Below, in pieces: positions 33,587 through 42,834 of a stretch of 64,000 nucleotides of DNA. Both the position numbers and the translations under genes were made by a program. Each line of letters begins with the position of its first letter. Position 1 is the stretch's first letter. This stretch comes from Dyadobacter sp. CY323 (GTDB taxonomy: Bacteria > Bacteroidota > Bacteroidia > Cytophagales > Spirosomataceae). The stretch lies in contig NZ_JAJUXH010000023.1 of assembly GCF_021390245.1 (NCBI RefSeq), forward strand, positions 62,001 to 126,000. The letters are read 5' to 3'. The notes under the pieces were generated by a model, which saw only the letters and a program-made list of their open reading frames with translations, had not been told where the DNA came from and searched no databases.

Positions 33587-35986
33587 CTATTCCGCCCGGA
33601 TCGACTTCACCGGATTGGTCAATGCTGCTTTGATACTCTGGAAACTGATGGTGAACAGCGCTACCGCGACTGCCAAAACGCCGGCCGCCGCGAACATCCA
33701 CCAATGTATTTCAATGCGGTACGCGAAGTCGTTCAGCCAGGTACTTACCGCCCACCAGGCAACCGGGGACGCGATGAGAATGGAAATCAGCACGAGCTTT
33801 ATAAAATCGCGCGAAAGTAATGCAACAATGCCTGCCACAGAGGCGCCCATAACTTTCCTTAATCCGATTTCCTTGATGCGTCTTTCGGCAGAGTAAGAAG
33901 CCAGTCCGAATAAACCCAGGCAGGAAATAAAAATGGCTAATGCGGCCAGAATTCCTACAATCCTGCTCACCTGACTATCGGCGCGATACAGTTCGGCAAA
34001 ATGCTCATCTAAAAATGAATAGGTAAAAGGCTGGTCCGGAATCAGCTGATTCCAGGTGGACTGCATGGCTGCGATGGCCTTTTTTGTGTCATTTCCTTTA
34101 ATGCGCACGGAAATTTCCGAGTAACTCCAATCTTTTTGGTTGAACAAACAAAGCGTTTCGACCTTATGGTGCAGCGAATTGAAATTGAAATCTTCGCTGA
34201 CACCTACAATGGTCGACAGTGAATCCATTCCCGAAAAACCAAACCGTTTCCCGATCAGTGTTTCCATCGTCAGCGTCGGCTCTTCTTTCAAAAGTTCTTT
34301 CGCAAGTGCCTTGTTAATGATATATGTTTTCGCATTGTCCGATGGGCTACTCGTGAAATTACGGCCCGCGATCAGTTTGATTTTATAAAGAGAAAGATAG
34401 TCCGGATCCACAACAACCTGAGAAGAAGTAATTTGCCGCTTCGGTCCATTCTCCTGAAAAGTCACACCGGTCTGATGAAAATTATTACCAAGACGCTGCT
34501 GCGAACCGGTAACCGCCGCAATGAACGGGCTACTCAAAAGTTCCTGTTTCAATGCGTCGTATTTCCTGTCAGATTTTGAATCCAGCGGAATAATCACCAC
34601 CTGCTCTTTATCAAATCCGGGGTTTTTATCCATCATAAAACGGAGCTGCATTACTGCGAATCCAGTGGCGATAATCAGGAAAACGGCACAGGTAAACTGA
34701 GCGATAACCAAAGCATTCCTGAAAGAACTTTTCCCGGCTATTAATGTACCTTTCAAAACTTTGATCGGCTCAAACGATGAGAGAAAAGCAGCCGGGTATA
34801 ACCCCGAGAAAATGCCGATCACGATTGTTCCGCCCACTACGGAAAGTAGTAACAATGGATGGGTGAAGATTGAAAAATCGAGCTGGCGCTGACTGAACTG
34901 GATTACGGAGGGCAATAGCAATTTCACCAATGCAACTGCAAGAATCAACGCGATCAAGGAGAGTAAAACAGATTCTCCCAGAAATTGTGCCGCCAGCTGC
35001 ATTCGCTGCGCACCGATCGCTTTCCTCACGCCCACTTCTCTGGCCCGCCCGGTCGACCGCGCAGTTGACAAATTCATAAAATTAACGCAGGCGATCACAA
35101 GCACAATCAGCGCGATCACGGAGAAAACGTATGTATAAGATTGGTCGAATTTCTGAAAATTGATATAATCGTGCGTAATATCCGTCGATTTGGAATGCAC
35201 CGCCGGGAGTGGCTGCAGAAACAATTCATAAAATTTCCAGCCGTCGTTTTTCATGTGTTTTTTTAGAAAAGAAGGAAATTTCTTTTCCAGCGTGGCGACA
35301 TTCGTCCCGGGGGCAAGGTCCAGGTAGGTAACAAGCCAGTTCCCGCCCCAGTTATTGAGAAAGTCCGGTTTTGCGATCGTACTGAATGACAATAATGCAT
35401 CAAACTGTAAATGCGAATTCGCGGGCGCATTCTTCATAACGCCACTTACTTTGAACGTGAGCGTATCGTTACCATAATGCGTCACATATTTCCCGATCGG
35501 GTTTTCAGTACCAAAAATACTGGCTACGCTTTTTTCCGAAAGCACAACCGTATTCGGCTCCTTCAAAACCTGCCCCCTCTCGCCTTCAAGAAGTTCATAA
35601 TCAAACATCTGAAAAAAATTGGCATCGGCCCAAAGCACGTCAGGCAGCTCAACCTTCTTCTCTCCGACCGTCAGCATTAAATTTTTAGTAGAATTGACCC
35701 TGGTAAAATCACGGATCTGCGGATAATCTTCTTTTAACGCCGGCCCCATGGGATACATGGATAATGCTACTTTCTGCGGAGCCACCATACCCTCGAACTT
35801 TTGCACTTCGTCGAGCCGGTAAAGATTTTTGGAGTGGATTTTATCAAAACTCCTTTCGTAGGAAACAAAAAGCAGGATCAGGATGCAGGCGGCCATGCTT
35901 ACGGCCAACCCCAGGATATTGATCGCCGAAAAAACCTTGTTTTTCCAAATGTTACGAAAGGCGATTTTGAAATAATTTTTTAACAT
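33587..35986 (-). CDS. ABC-type permease P1 of the array (FtsX/MacB-like, non-WHL type)
   Basis: A 799-residue inner-membrane protein from the ATG at 35984-35986; the reading frame continues upstream for 18 codons with no homology. Layout: N-terminal amphipathic stretch and helix (21-43), periplasmic MacB-like domain (about 45-285), three-helix FtsX domain with REVGVRKAIG (316-325), second periplasmic domain (about 435-660), and second FtsX domain with KEIGLRKVMG. It ends NPVKSIRAE. In MacB/LolCE systems the permease moves or extracts substrates with an ATPase bound at the coupling segments; no ATPase gene is near. It lacks the WHL signature. Unlike the others, its leader has no tandem-unit hairpin. 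Confidence 0.88.
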   Translation of the reverse strand: MLKNYFKIAFRNIWKNKVFSAINILGLAVSMAACILILLFVSYERSFDKIHSKNLYRLDEVQKFEGMVAPQKVALSMYPMGPALKEDYPQIRDFTRVNSTKNLMLTVGEKKVELPDVLWADANFFQMFDYELLEGERGQVLKEPNTVVLSEKSVASIFGTENPIGKYVTHYGNDTLTFKVSGVMKNAPANSHLQFDALLSFSTIAKPDFLNNWGGNWLVTYLDLAPGTNVATLEKKFPSFLKKHMKNDGWKFYELFLQPLPAVHSKSTDITHDYINFQKFDQSYTYVFSVIALIVLVIACVNFMNLSTARSTGRAREVGVRKAIGAQRMQLAAQFLGESVLLSLIALILAVALVKLLLPSVIQFSQRQLDFSIFTHPLLLLSVVGGTIVIGIFSGLYPAAFLSSFEPIKVLKGTLIAGKSSFRNALVIAQFTCAVFLIIATGFAVMQLRFMMDKNPGFDKEQVVIIPLDSKSDRKYDALKQELLSSPFIAAVTGSQQRLGNNFHQTGVTFQENGPKRQITSSQVVVDPDYLSLYKIKLIAGRNFTSSPSDNAKTYIINKALAKELLKEEPTLTMETLIGKRFGFSGMDSLSTIVGVSEDFNFNSLHHKVETLCLFNQKDWSYSEISVRIKGNDTKKAIAAMQSTWNQLIPDQPFTYSFLDEHFAELYRADSQVSRIVGILAALAIFISCLGLFGLASYSAERRIKEIGLRKVMGASVAGIVALLSRDFIKLVLISILIASPVAWWAVSTWLNDFAYRIEIHWWMFAAAGVLAVAVALFTISFQSIKAALTNPVKSIRAE

Positions 35987-36175
35987 AAGGCTGGTTGTTT
36001 CGAGTACCGTGACGACCCTTGCTGGTTGTAACAAACCCAAATCAACAAATTTATGCCAAGCAAACTAATTCATTATTATTCAATGCATTAACCATGAAAA
36101 AAGGTTGAGAAACGTCCATTTTCGGACATTGCTGTTCGTCGCTGAACAAAATGTAATGCGGAAAAGGAAATGTGG

Positions 36176-37672
36176 TTACCAGGTCTTTTTCAAACCCATA
36201 TACGCTCCGGTATTTTTGGTAAAAATTTCGCCTTGGTCGAGAGCAAATCTGACAATAACTGCGGTGCTTTTCAGGCGGGGCAATTGATATTGAGCGGCCA
36301 GCAGAGAAGAGAACTGGCCCCGAACCGGATTGAAATCTGCACCCGGAGTACCGAAATTCCGGCTATATGAAGTCCGCAGGGAGAGAGCCAGCGACTTACG
36401 CACCTGAGCCTGAGCACCCAGGTACCACATATTCAATCGGTTATTCGGAAAAAAGCGGTCGTTAGCCCGAGAGTGGCCCATATCCTTACTCGGTATAATG
36501 AATGGTGTGCCCACCGTGCGTCCCTCGTAAGACCACCCTTCCTGATATTGAGTATGGTTGAAATAATTATCGGCACCCTGATATTTGCTTCCCGGAATGA
36601 AAAATGTCGACCCCGACTGATCCTTGGTCGTCAGATATTCAAATGTGAGGTGTGTGAGGAAGAAACCCGACAATCCGCCTGGCTTTCCGAACTTCAGATT
36701 AACGCCATACAATCCATCCGGAACATTTTTCAAAAGCATACTTGAAACGTCTTCAAATGGGTGCTGATGGTAAATAAATAGCTTCTTCCCATGGATATTC
36801 GTCTCGAATCCTACATCATAGCTACCCAAATGATTTCCTAACCGGTAACTGTCAAAGGAGCCGTAGCCGTTTTTTTCAAACCAATTGTTGGAGGTATATG
36901 CAAGAACGACATTCGGATAAAATTTCCAGGAAGACGGTAACTTACCATCGACGGCCAGTTCGGGATGAGCCTTCAATGCCTCCGAATGTCCGGCCCATAA
37001 CACATTGTGATTGAGCCCGAGGTAGAATTTCGAAGCGGATTTTGGCTTACCCAACCGGAAATAGAGAAATTTCTGGTGCAGCCGGACACCGTCCAGGTAA
37101 GATGTGTTGAACCAGCCATGGGCAAATCCGGCGTGGATGGCGAGAAAACTCTTTGTGAATTTCAGCGGGACATAAGAAATCGTTCCAATCTGGATTTTAG
37201 GGATCGGAAGCGCATTGCCCGAGCCCGAGTAAAAGCCGGACGATAATGTGGAATCGCCAAGTCCCATCAGTTCCTTTCGCCTCCCGATGTACAGCTCAGT
37301 ACGCTTGAAACGCACACTTGCAAATGCCTCAGGCAACAAAAATTGCTGTTTACTGCTTTTATCAAAAGTCGCGACCGGGTTCAATGCAGCACTCCAGTCC
37401 AGTTTCCTGGGACGATTGGAAAGGCTGTCAAAGAACATGTATTTTTTGGAAATTTCACCCTGCACAATGCCTCCGGGCGAGGAATTGGGAATGATACCAA
37501 ACTGATTGGTACGGATCCAAAACGGCGTATTATCCGAATCCGACACAAAACCGCCTGCCTCCACACTACCCCTCAATGCTGATTTGAAATTACCTGACTG
37601 AGCGAAAACAGCTTCCGAACATAAAACGGTGACCAGGAAAGCAGTGATTGCAAAAGTGCGGAGCAAAGGCAT
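36176..37672 (-). CDS. Wzi-like capsule assembly outer-membrane protein
   Basis: A 498-residue protein with a signal peptide (about 1-25, ending VFAQS), followed by an all-beta sequence rich in aromatic residues and alternating strands, ending in KNTGAYMGLKKTW. The stretches VEAGGFVSDSDNTPFWIRTNQFGIIP, LYIGRRKELMGLGDSTLSSG and FKRTELYIGRR fit the Wzi/capsule-assembly family of 18-strand barrels. In the family, Wzi anchors capsule polysaccharide on the cell surface. No capsule biosynthesis genes are in the window. It sits between permeases P1 and P2 on the same strand. Confidence 0.75.
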   Translation of the reverse strand: MPLLRTFAITAFLVTVLCSEAVFAQSGNFKSALRGSVEAGGFVSDSDNTPFWIRTNQFGIIPNSSPGGIVQGEISKKYMFFDSLSNRPRKLDWSAALNPVATFDKSSKQQFLLPEAFASVRFKRTELYIGRRKELMGLGDSTLSSGFYSGSGNALPIPKIQIGTISYVPLKFTKSFLAIHAGFAHGWFNTSYLDGVRLHQKFLYFRLGKPKSASKFYLGLNHNVLWAGHSEALKAHPELAVDGKLPSSWKFYPNVVLAYTSNNWFEKNGYGSFDSYRLGNHLGSYDVGFETNIHGKKLFIYHQHPFEDVSSMLLKNVPDGLYGVNLKFGKPGGLSGFFLTHLTFEYLTTKDQSGSTFFIPGSKYQGADNYFNHTQYQEGWSYEGRTVGTPFIIPSKDMGHSRANDRFFPNNRLNMWYLGAQAQVRKSLALSLRTSYSRNFGTPGADFNPVRGQFSSLLAAQYQLPRLKSTAVIVRFALDQGEIFTKNTGAYMGLKKTW

Positions 37673-37738
37673 GTCAAACGTTGATATTGAAATGCAAGAT
37701 AGAAATCCAATGTTGCATTCTCACACCGATGGCTAATT

Positions 37739-40144
37739 TCACTCGCTTCTCAAACTTCTTACCGGATTGATCAGCGCTGTCCGGATTGCCTGGAAACTGA
37801 CGGTAAGAAGCGTAATGCTCAATGCCCCGAGGCCAGTAGCTGCAAAGATCCACCACGACATTTCGGTGCGGTATGAGTACTTTTCGAGCCAGTTGTTCAT
37901 AAAAAACCAGGATACCGGCGTCGATATCACAAAAGCGATCACGATCAGCAGCACGAAATCCCGTGACAGCAAAAGCCAGAGATTGACCACGGAGGCTCCC
38001 AGCACTTTCCGTATACCAATTTCCTTGGTCCGCTGCTCGGCGGTAAAAGACGCCAGTCCAAAAAGTCCAAGACAGGAAATGAGAATTGCGAGAGAAGCAA
38101 AAAAAGTGGCTAATGTCCCGATCCGCTGCTCGTCCGCGAATTTCAGCGCATATTCGTCGTCCACAAAATCATACTGAAAAGGTGAAGCAGGACCATATTT
38201 CTTAAAAACGGCTTCAATTTCCTGCAATGCCTGATGTGCGTTGGATCGGGGATTGATACGGATGGTAATAAAATCGCCTGCACCCCGGCCGATAAAAAAG
38301 ATCGTCTGTTTCACGGGTTCATAGGGTGAAGCCATGATCATATCTTTAACAACCCCGAGTACCTTGAAATTTTTATCCCCCCATTGAACAAACTCGCCGG
38401 GCGCTCTACCTGCAAAACCCATCATCTTCGCCGCCGTTTCATTGATCACAAAACCGGAAGAATCAGTGGAAAATGATCTCGAAAAATCCCTGCCTTCCAC
38501 GAATTCCCAACCTACTGTTTTGCCAAAATCGTGCGCTACGGCCACCGTTACAAAGTCGACCTGCATCGCCGGGTTCTTTCCTTTCCAGCTCAGATCCTTA
38601 TTTACCGACCTTATATCCGTAGTCGGCCCTTTGGATTCCGACACCCCGGTCACCATCCCGCTATTTAGCAGGTCGTCGCGGAATGCATCCATATGTTTGT
38701 GGATTTCCGGCGTGCTCACATGCAGCGACACCAACCCTTCCCGGTCATAACCCACCGCCCGCTCCTGCCCATGACGGATCTGGCGGTAAATGACAATGGT
38801 ACCGATGATGAGCGTAACGGAAACGGCAAACTGCAAAACAACCAGGATTTTTCGCGGCGCAGTATGAATTAAGCTGCCAAAAGCCCGCATCGGAGCGGAT
38901 CCGCGCAGCGCCCTGACAGGCGCGAAAGACGAAAGATAAAATGCGGGATAACTTCCGGCAACAAGACCGGTAATGATGCAGAAAGCAATGCTAATGAGCC
39001 AAAACCACGGGTTTGTCCACAGCATAACCATTTCCTTATCGGCTATTTCATTGAAAACGGGCAAGATCAGGAAGGCGATTGAGATTGCCAAAACAAATGC
39101 AAAAATCACGATGAGATACGACTCGCTGAAAAACTGCAGGATCAGCTGCGACCGCACCGAGCCGATTGCTTTACGGACACCAACTTCTTTTGATCGTTTT
39201 TCAGAACGTGCCGTACTCAGGTTCATGAAGTTAATGCACGCAAGAAGCAGCACAAATGCACCGATGATGCTGAAAAGCAACACCACTTCAATTTTACCGC
39301 CGGCATTGATACCATTTTTCCATTCCGAATGTAAATGCCACCGGCTCATCGGATGAATCAGGATTTGCGGCTTAAATTTCAGCTCTTCCCGATCGCCTTT
39401 GTCCAGCTTCATATTTTTGATTTTTGCAGAAACAGATTCGAGATCCGCATTTGCCTTTAATTCGGCAAAAATCTGAAAAGAACTATTCGCCCATTCATGA
39501 TTGTCCCGGGCATTCCGCACCCAGTCTGCCGATGAAACATATAACTCCCACGGTGCTATAAAACGGACTTCCCAAAACTCCGAATTGGACGGCAGATCTT
39601 TGTATACGCCCGTAACCCGCACATTCAGCTCATTATCGATCTTCACCATTTTACCTACTGGGTCCGCACCGGCGAACATCGCCTTTGCAACCGATTCTGA
39701 AAGCAGGACCGAACCAGGTTCGGCCAATGCATTCCAGTTTCCTTTCACCATTTCCAGCGAAAGCATTTCAGGAGTTTTGGCTGACATAAAGTTGCCCGTT
39801 TTCACCAGCTTGGTATCCTTATAACTCAGAACATGTCTGGTTGTCCAGGACGACAAAATCACACGCTCAAAATCGTCTCCAAAATTATTTTCCAACTCCC
39901 CGGCCACCGGAATCGCCACGTTTTGCCCGGTCTGAATTTCACCATCCAGCGTCTGCTGTTCCAGAACACGGACGATCCGATCGTAATTTTTATGATTTTT
40001 ATTAAATGAAAGTTCATCATAAACCCAAAGCCCAATGAGCATAGCAACCGCCATCCCGGCAGCCAGCCCAACCACATTGATCAATGCATGGGTCTTGTGT
40101 TTTAAAAGGCTACGGAAGGAGATTTTCAGGTAGTTGGAAAGCAT
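37739..40144 (-). CDS. ABC-type permease P2 of the array (WHL type)
   Basis: 801 residues from the ATG at 40142-40144; reading upstream adds 42 residues encoded by the repeat element (SHLTSHISHT), which are not part of the gene. It starts MLSNYLKISFRSLLKHKTHALINVVG. The first periplasmic domain ends with RWHLHSEWKNG, the signature shared by P4, P6, P8 and P9. Coupling motifs are KEVGVRKAIG and KEIGIRKVLG. The C-terminus is NPVRSLRSE. Its second periplasmic domain has DLSWKGKNPAMQVDF. The leader carries the GTGAGAT-type inverted repeat. The stop is TGA. Confidence 0.88.
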   Translation of the reverse strand: MLSNYLKISFRSLLKHKTHALINVVGLAAGMAVAMLIGLWVYDELSFNKNHKNYDRIVRVLEQQTLDGEIQTGQNVAIPVAGELENNFGDDFERVILSSWTTRHVLSYKDTKLVKTGNFMSAKTPEMLSLEMVKGNWNALAEPGSVLLSESVAKAMFAGADPVGKMVKIDNELNVRVTGVYKDLPSNSEFWEVRFIAPWELYVSSADWVRNARDNHEWANSSFQIFAELKANADLESVSAKIKNMKLDKGDREELKFKPQILIHPMSRWHLHSEWKNGINAGGKIEVVLLFSIIGAFVLLLACINFMNLSTARSEKRSKEVGVRKAIGSVRSQLILQFFSESYLIVIFAFVLAISIAFLILPVFNEIADKEMVMLWTNPWFWLISIAFCIITGLVAGSYPAFYLSSFAPVRALRGSAPMRAFGSLIHTAPRKILVVLQFAVSVTLIIGTIVIYRQIRHGQERAVGYDREGLVSLHVSTPEIHKHMDAFRDDLLNSGMVTGVSESKGPTTDIRSVNKDLSWKGKNPAMQVDFVTVAVAHDFGKTVGWEFVEGRDFSRSFSTDSSGFVINETAAKMMGFAGRAPGEFVQWGDKNFKVLGVVKDMIMASPYEPVKQTIFFIGRGAGDFITIRINPRSNAHQALQEIEAVFKKYGPASPFQYDFVDDEYALKFADEQRIGTLATFFASLAILISCLGLFGLASFTAEQRTKEIGIRKVLGASVVNLWLLLSRDFVLLIVIAFVISTPVSWFFMNNWLEKYSYRTEMSWWIFAATGLGALSITLLTVSFQAIRTALINPVRSLRSE

Positions 40145-40290
40145 TGTATGTGAGATGTGAGATGTTAAATGTGAGATGTTGTATGGTAAAAGGTGAGAAG
40201 TGAGACATTGATTGTGAGATGTTATATGTGAACAGTGAGTGGTTGTTGATTTAAACTTTTCACATCTCACATTTCACTTCTCACTCCAAG
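40145..40290. repeat. Intergenic inverted repeat of GTGAGAT-type units, P3-P2 gap
   Basis: The left arm (40149-40241) holds tandem-like TGTGAGATG units; the right arm (40257-40290) holds the complement, with a perfect 13-base match to AAATGTGAGATGT. In transcript direction the right arm begins at the stop codon of P3 and the left arm ends directly at the start codon of P2, so the whole gap can fold on itself. Confidence 0.75.
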
Positions 40291-42684
40291 TCACTCACTC
40301 CTCAAACTCCTCACCGGATTAACCAATGCTGCTTTAATACTCTGGGCAGAAACGGTTATTAAAGCCAATATCGTCATTAAACTTCCGGTGAGGGCAAATA
40401 TCCACCATTGAATTTGTATCCTGAATTCAAAGTGGCTCAGCCATTCGTCCACGGCCCACCACGCCAGCGGGGAAGCGATGATGGTTGCGACAATCAGCAA
40501 TTTCAAAAATTCAGTGGAAAGCAGCGAAATAATGCTGGATACGGACGCTCCCAGTACTTTTCTGATTCCGATCTCTTTGGTTTTTTGTTCCGCCGTAAAT
40601 GTGGCAAGCCCCAATAATCCGAGGCAGGCGATGAACACCGCCAGAAACGTGGACGCTTGTATAAGTTCTCCGGTCCGTGTTTCCGACCGGTAGGCTTCGG
40701 CCAGCGTATCATCCAGAAACTGATATTCGTAGATCTGATTTGGATAGGTCTGTTTCCAGGCCTTTTCGATATGTGCCAAAACAGACGCCATGCTTTCCGT
40801 TGTGAGATTTTCGTTTTGCAGCTTAATTCCCGCCTGATAAAAATGTTTGGGGGCAATGGACAGGATGGTCGGGTCGATTTTTTGGTGCAGTGAGTTTACA
40901 TTGAAATTCTCAACAACGCCAATAATATGTGCAAATTCCTGTTCGTCGCCGTAGTAAACCATCTGACCAATCGCATCCTCCGGGTTTTTAATCCCTATCC
41001 TGGAAAGAAACACTTCATTTACGACCACTTTGGTCATGGTGTCACCGTCGTTAAGGAACTGGCCAGCCATTAGCTTGATCCCATATGTTTCCAGAAAATT
41101 CGGATCAACCATTTTCATCTGTGTTTTGACAATCGTGGGCTCGGCACCTTTCCGGTATTGCATTGCTTGCATCCAGTTACTCTCGGCAGAAGCACTATTA
41201 AATGAAAAACTCACATTCTTGATCTGCGAAGAGCCCGTCAGCTTGCTCCGCAGGGAAGTTAGCTTCGAAGGATTGTTATCGGGCAAGCTTACTGTCACAA
41301 TCGCTTGTTTATCAAAACCCAGATCCGCATTCCTGAAGAATTTCAGCTGCTGGTTCACCAAGACCGCACTGCTGATCAGAACAATGGAAATGGTAAACTG
41401 GACAACGACCAATCCCTGCCGCAAGCTGAAAAGTTGCTTTCCAGGCAGGACCACGTTGGATTTCAATGCCCAGATCGGCGCCATGCCCGACAGTCTGAAT
41501 GCAGGATATGTCCCGGCTAGCAAGGTGGTAACGGTAGCCAGAATCGTCACACATAATGCAGTCTGCCAGGTAAAAAGATCCGAATTTTTCACCGGAACCG
41601 CCATTATATCCGAAATGGAAGGTAACGAGACCTGGACAAGCATAATGGCGATTGCTACTGCCAGAAACGTGAGTAAGCCTGCCTCGGTCAGAAACTGAAA
41701 AACGAGTGAGAGACGACTGCTTCCGACAGCTTTCCTCAACCCAACTTCCTTGCCTCGTTTGAAAGCCTGGGCAGTACTGAGGTTGATAAAATTAAAACAG
41801 GCGATCAGCAAAACGAAAAGCCCGATAAGCGATAACATTTGGAGCAGTTCAACATTGGCAGACCGGCCACTCAGGTTGCCGGTATAATGCAGCTCAGAAA
41901 GCGGATTAAGCACAAAATCCTTTTGCGACAATGCTTCTTTTCCCATATGTTTCTCAATGATACCAGGAAATCTGCTGGCGAGCCCCACCGAATCGGAGCC
42001 TTTTCCGAGCTTCACATACACCTGAAAATTATCCCCCCAGCCGTTCCATTGATCCAGGTTAAAATCCGGATCCGTACTTTTCAGCGTGGGAAACGAAACG
42101 AGCATGTTAAAAGGAAAGCTGGTTTGAGCCGGCGCATCCTCGAAAACACCCGCCACCTGCAAATCCTGCTTTTCGTTCATGCGTACCGACTTTCCTACCG
42201 CAGCCGTCGTTCCAAAATACTTCATGGCATATGCGCGGCTGATCACAACTTTATTAGGCTGTGAAAGCGAATTCCCGGCATTTCCGGAGATCCAGTGATA
42301 GTCCAGAAGACGAAGTGTTTCATTTCCTGCAAATACAAATGATTCTTTAAACCTGTATTCGGACCCGGGAATGTAAAATACACTCCCATGAACAGCATAT
42401 AAAGGTGCCACCAAAGCAGCTTCGGGCGCTTCCGTGCGCAACGCATTCACCATTCCGGTGTACGTTCCCGGGAATTCCCTGCTTTCCTTCAGATTTTTTG
42501 TCTCAACCCGAAAGATGCGGTCCCCCTCGGACAGGTACTTATCGTAACCTGTTTCATGATTAATAATCAGGAAGATCACCAGCGCGCAAGCCATTCCAGC
42601 AGCAAGCCCGGTAATATTGATCAGTGTATATCCTTTGCTTTTCAAGATATTCCTGAATGCGATTTTGAGATAATTTGTTAGCAT
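40291..42684 (-). CDS. ABC-type permease P3 of the array (non-WHL type)
   Basis: 797 residues beginning MLTNYLKIAFRNILKSKGYTLINITG. The first periplasmic domain carries VLNPLSELHYTGNLSG instead of the WHL signature. The first coupling motif reads KEVGLRKAVG, preceded by STAQAFKRG instead of STARSEKR; the second is KEIGIRKVLG. The second periplasmic domain includes SFSFNSASAESNWMQAMQYRKG. The C-terminus is NPVRSLRSE. The start lies next to the heptamer-repeat leader at 42685-42834. Among the array members it is one of the more divergent in both periplasmic domains. Confidence 0.87.
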   Translation of the reverse strand: MLTNYLKIAFRNILKSKGYTLINITGLAAGMACALVIFLIINHETGYDKYLSEGDRIFRVETKNLKESREFPGTYTGMVNALRTEAPEAALVAPLYAVHGSVFYIPGSEYRFKESFVFAGNETLRLLDYHWISGNAGNSLSQPNKVVISRAYAMKYFGTTAAVGKSVRMNEKQDLQVAGVFEDAPAQTSFPFNMLVSFPTLKSTDPDFNLDQWNGWGDNFQVYVKLGKGSDSVGLASRFPGIIEKHMGKEALSQKDFVLNPLSELHYTGNLSGRSANVELLQMLSLIGLFVLLIACFNFINLSTAQAFKRGKEVGLRKAVGSSRLSLVFQFLTEAGLLTFLAVAIAIMLVQVSLPSISDIMAVPVKNSDLFTWQTALCVTILATVTTLLAGTYPAFRLSGMAPIWALKSNVVLPGKQLFSLRQGLVVVQFTISIVLISSAVLVNQQLKFFRNADLGFDKQAIVTVSLPDNNPSKLTSLRSKLTGSSQIKNVSFSFNSASAESNWMQAMQYRKGAEPTIVKTQMKMVDPNFLETYGIKLMAGQFLNDGDTMTKVVVNEVFLSRIGIKNPEDAIGQMVYYGDEQEFAHIIGVVENFNVNSLHQKIDPTILSIAPKHFYQAGIKLQNENLTTESMASVLAHIEKAWKQTYPNQIYEYQFLDDTLAEAYRSETRTGELIQASTFLAVFIACLGLLGLATFTAEQKTKEIGIRKVLGASVSSIISLLSTEFLKLLIVATIIASPLAWWAVDEWLSHFEFRIQIQWWIFALTGSLMTILALITVSAQSIKAALVNPVRSLRSE

Positions 42685-42834
42685 GGCGTTGTTGTTGTTA
42701 GCTGTTAGATGTTAGCTGTTAGCTGTTAGCTGTTAGCTGTTAGCTGTTAGCTGTTAGAGATAAATTTAAAACTGTAAAACCTTACTGATTTAAAGTAAAA
42801 GAGCCAATAGCTAATCGCTAAAAGCTAACAGCCC
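42685..42834. repeat. Intergenic heptamer inverted repeat, P4-P3 gap
   Basis: Six perfect tandem copies of GTTAGCT (42711-42752) with weaker copies on both sides form the left arm (42698-42758). The right arm (42801-42832) contains the complement GCTAACAGC and relatives. The gap has A/T-rich loop sequence between. Like other arms in the array, the right arm begins just after a TAG stop codon (P4 stop at 42835-42837, followed by GGGG on the minus strand). Confidence 0.85.

Noticed and set aside
40145..40270. Translation of the repeat upstream of P2 as a 42-residue N-terminal extension
   Set aside because: It encodes Thr/Ser/His repeats from the GTGAGAT units and no paralogue has anything alike; the conserved protein starts at the ATG at 40144.
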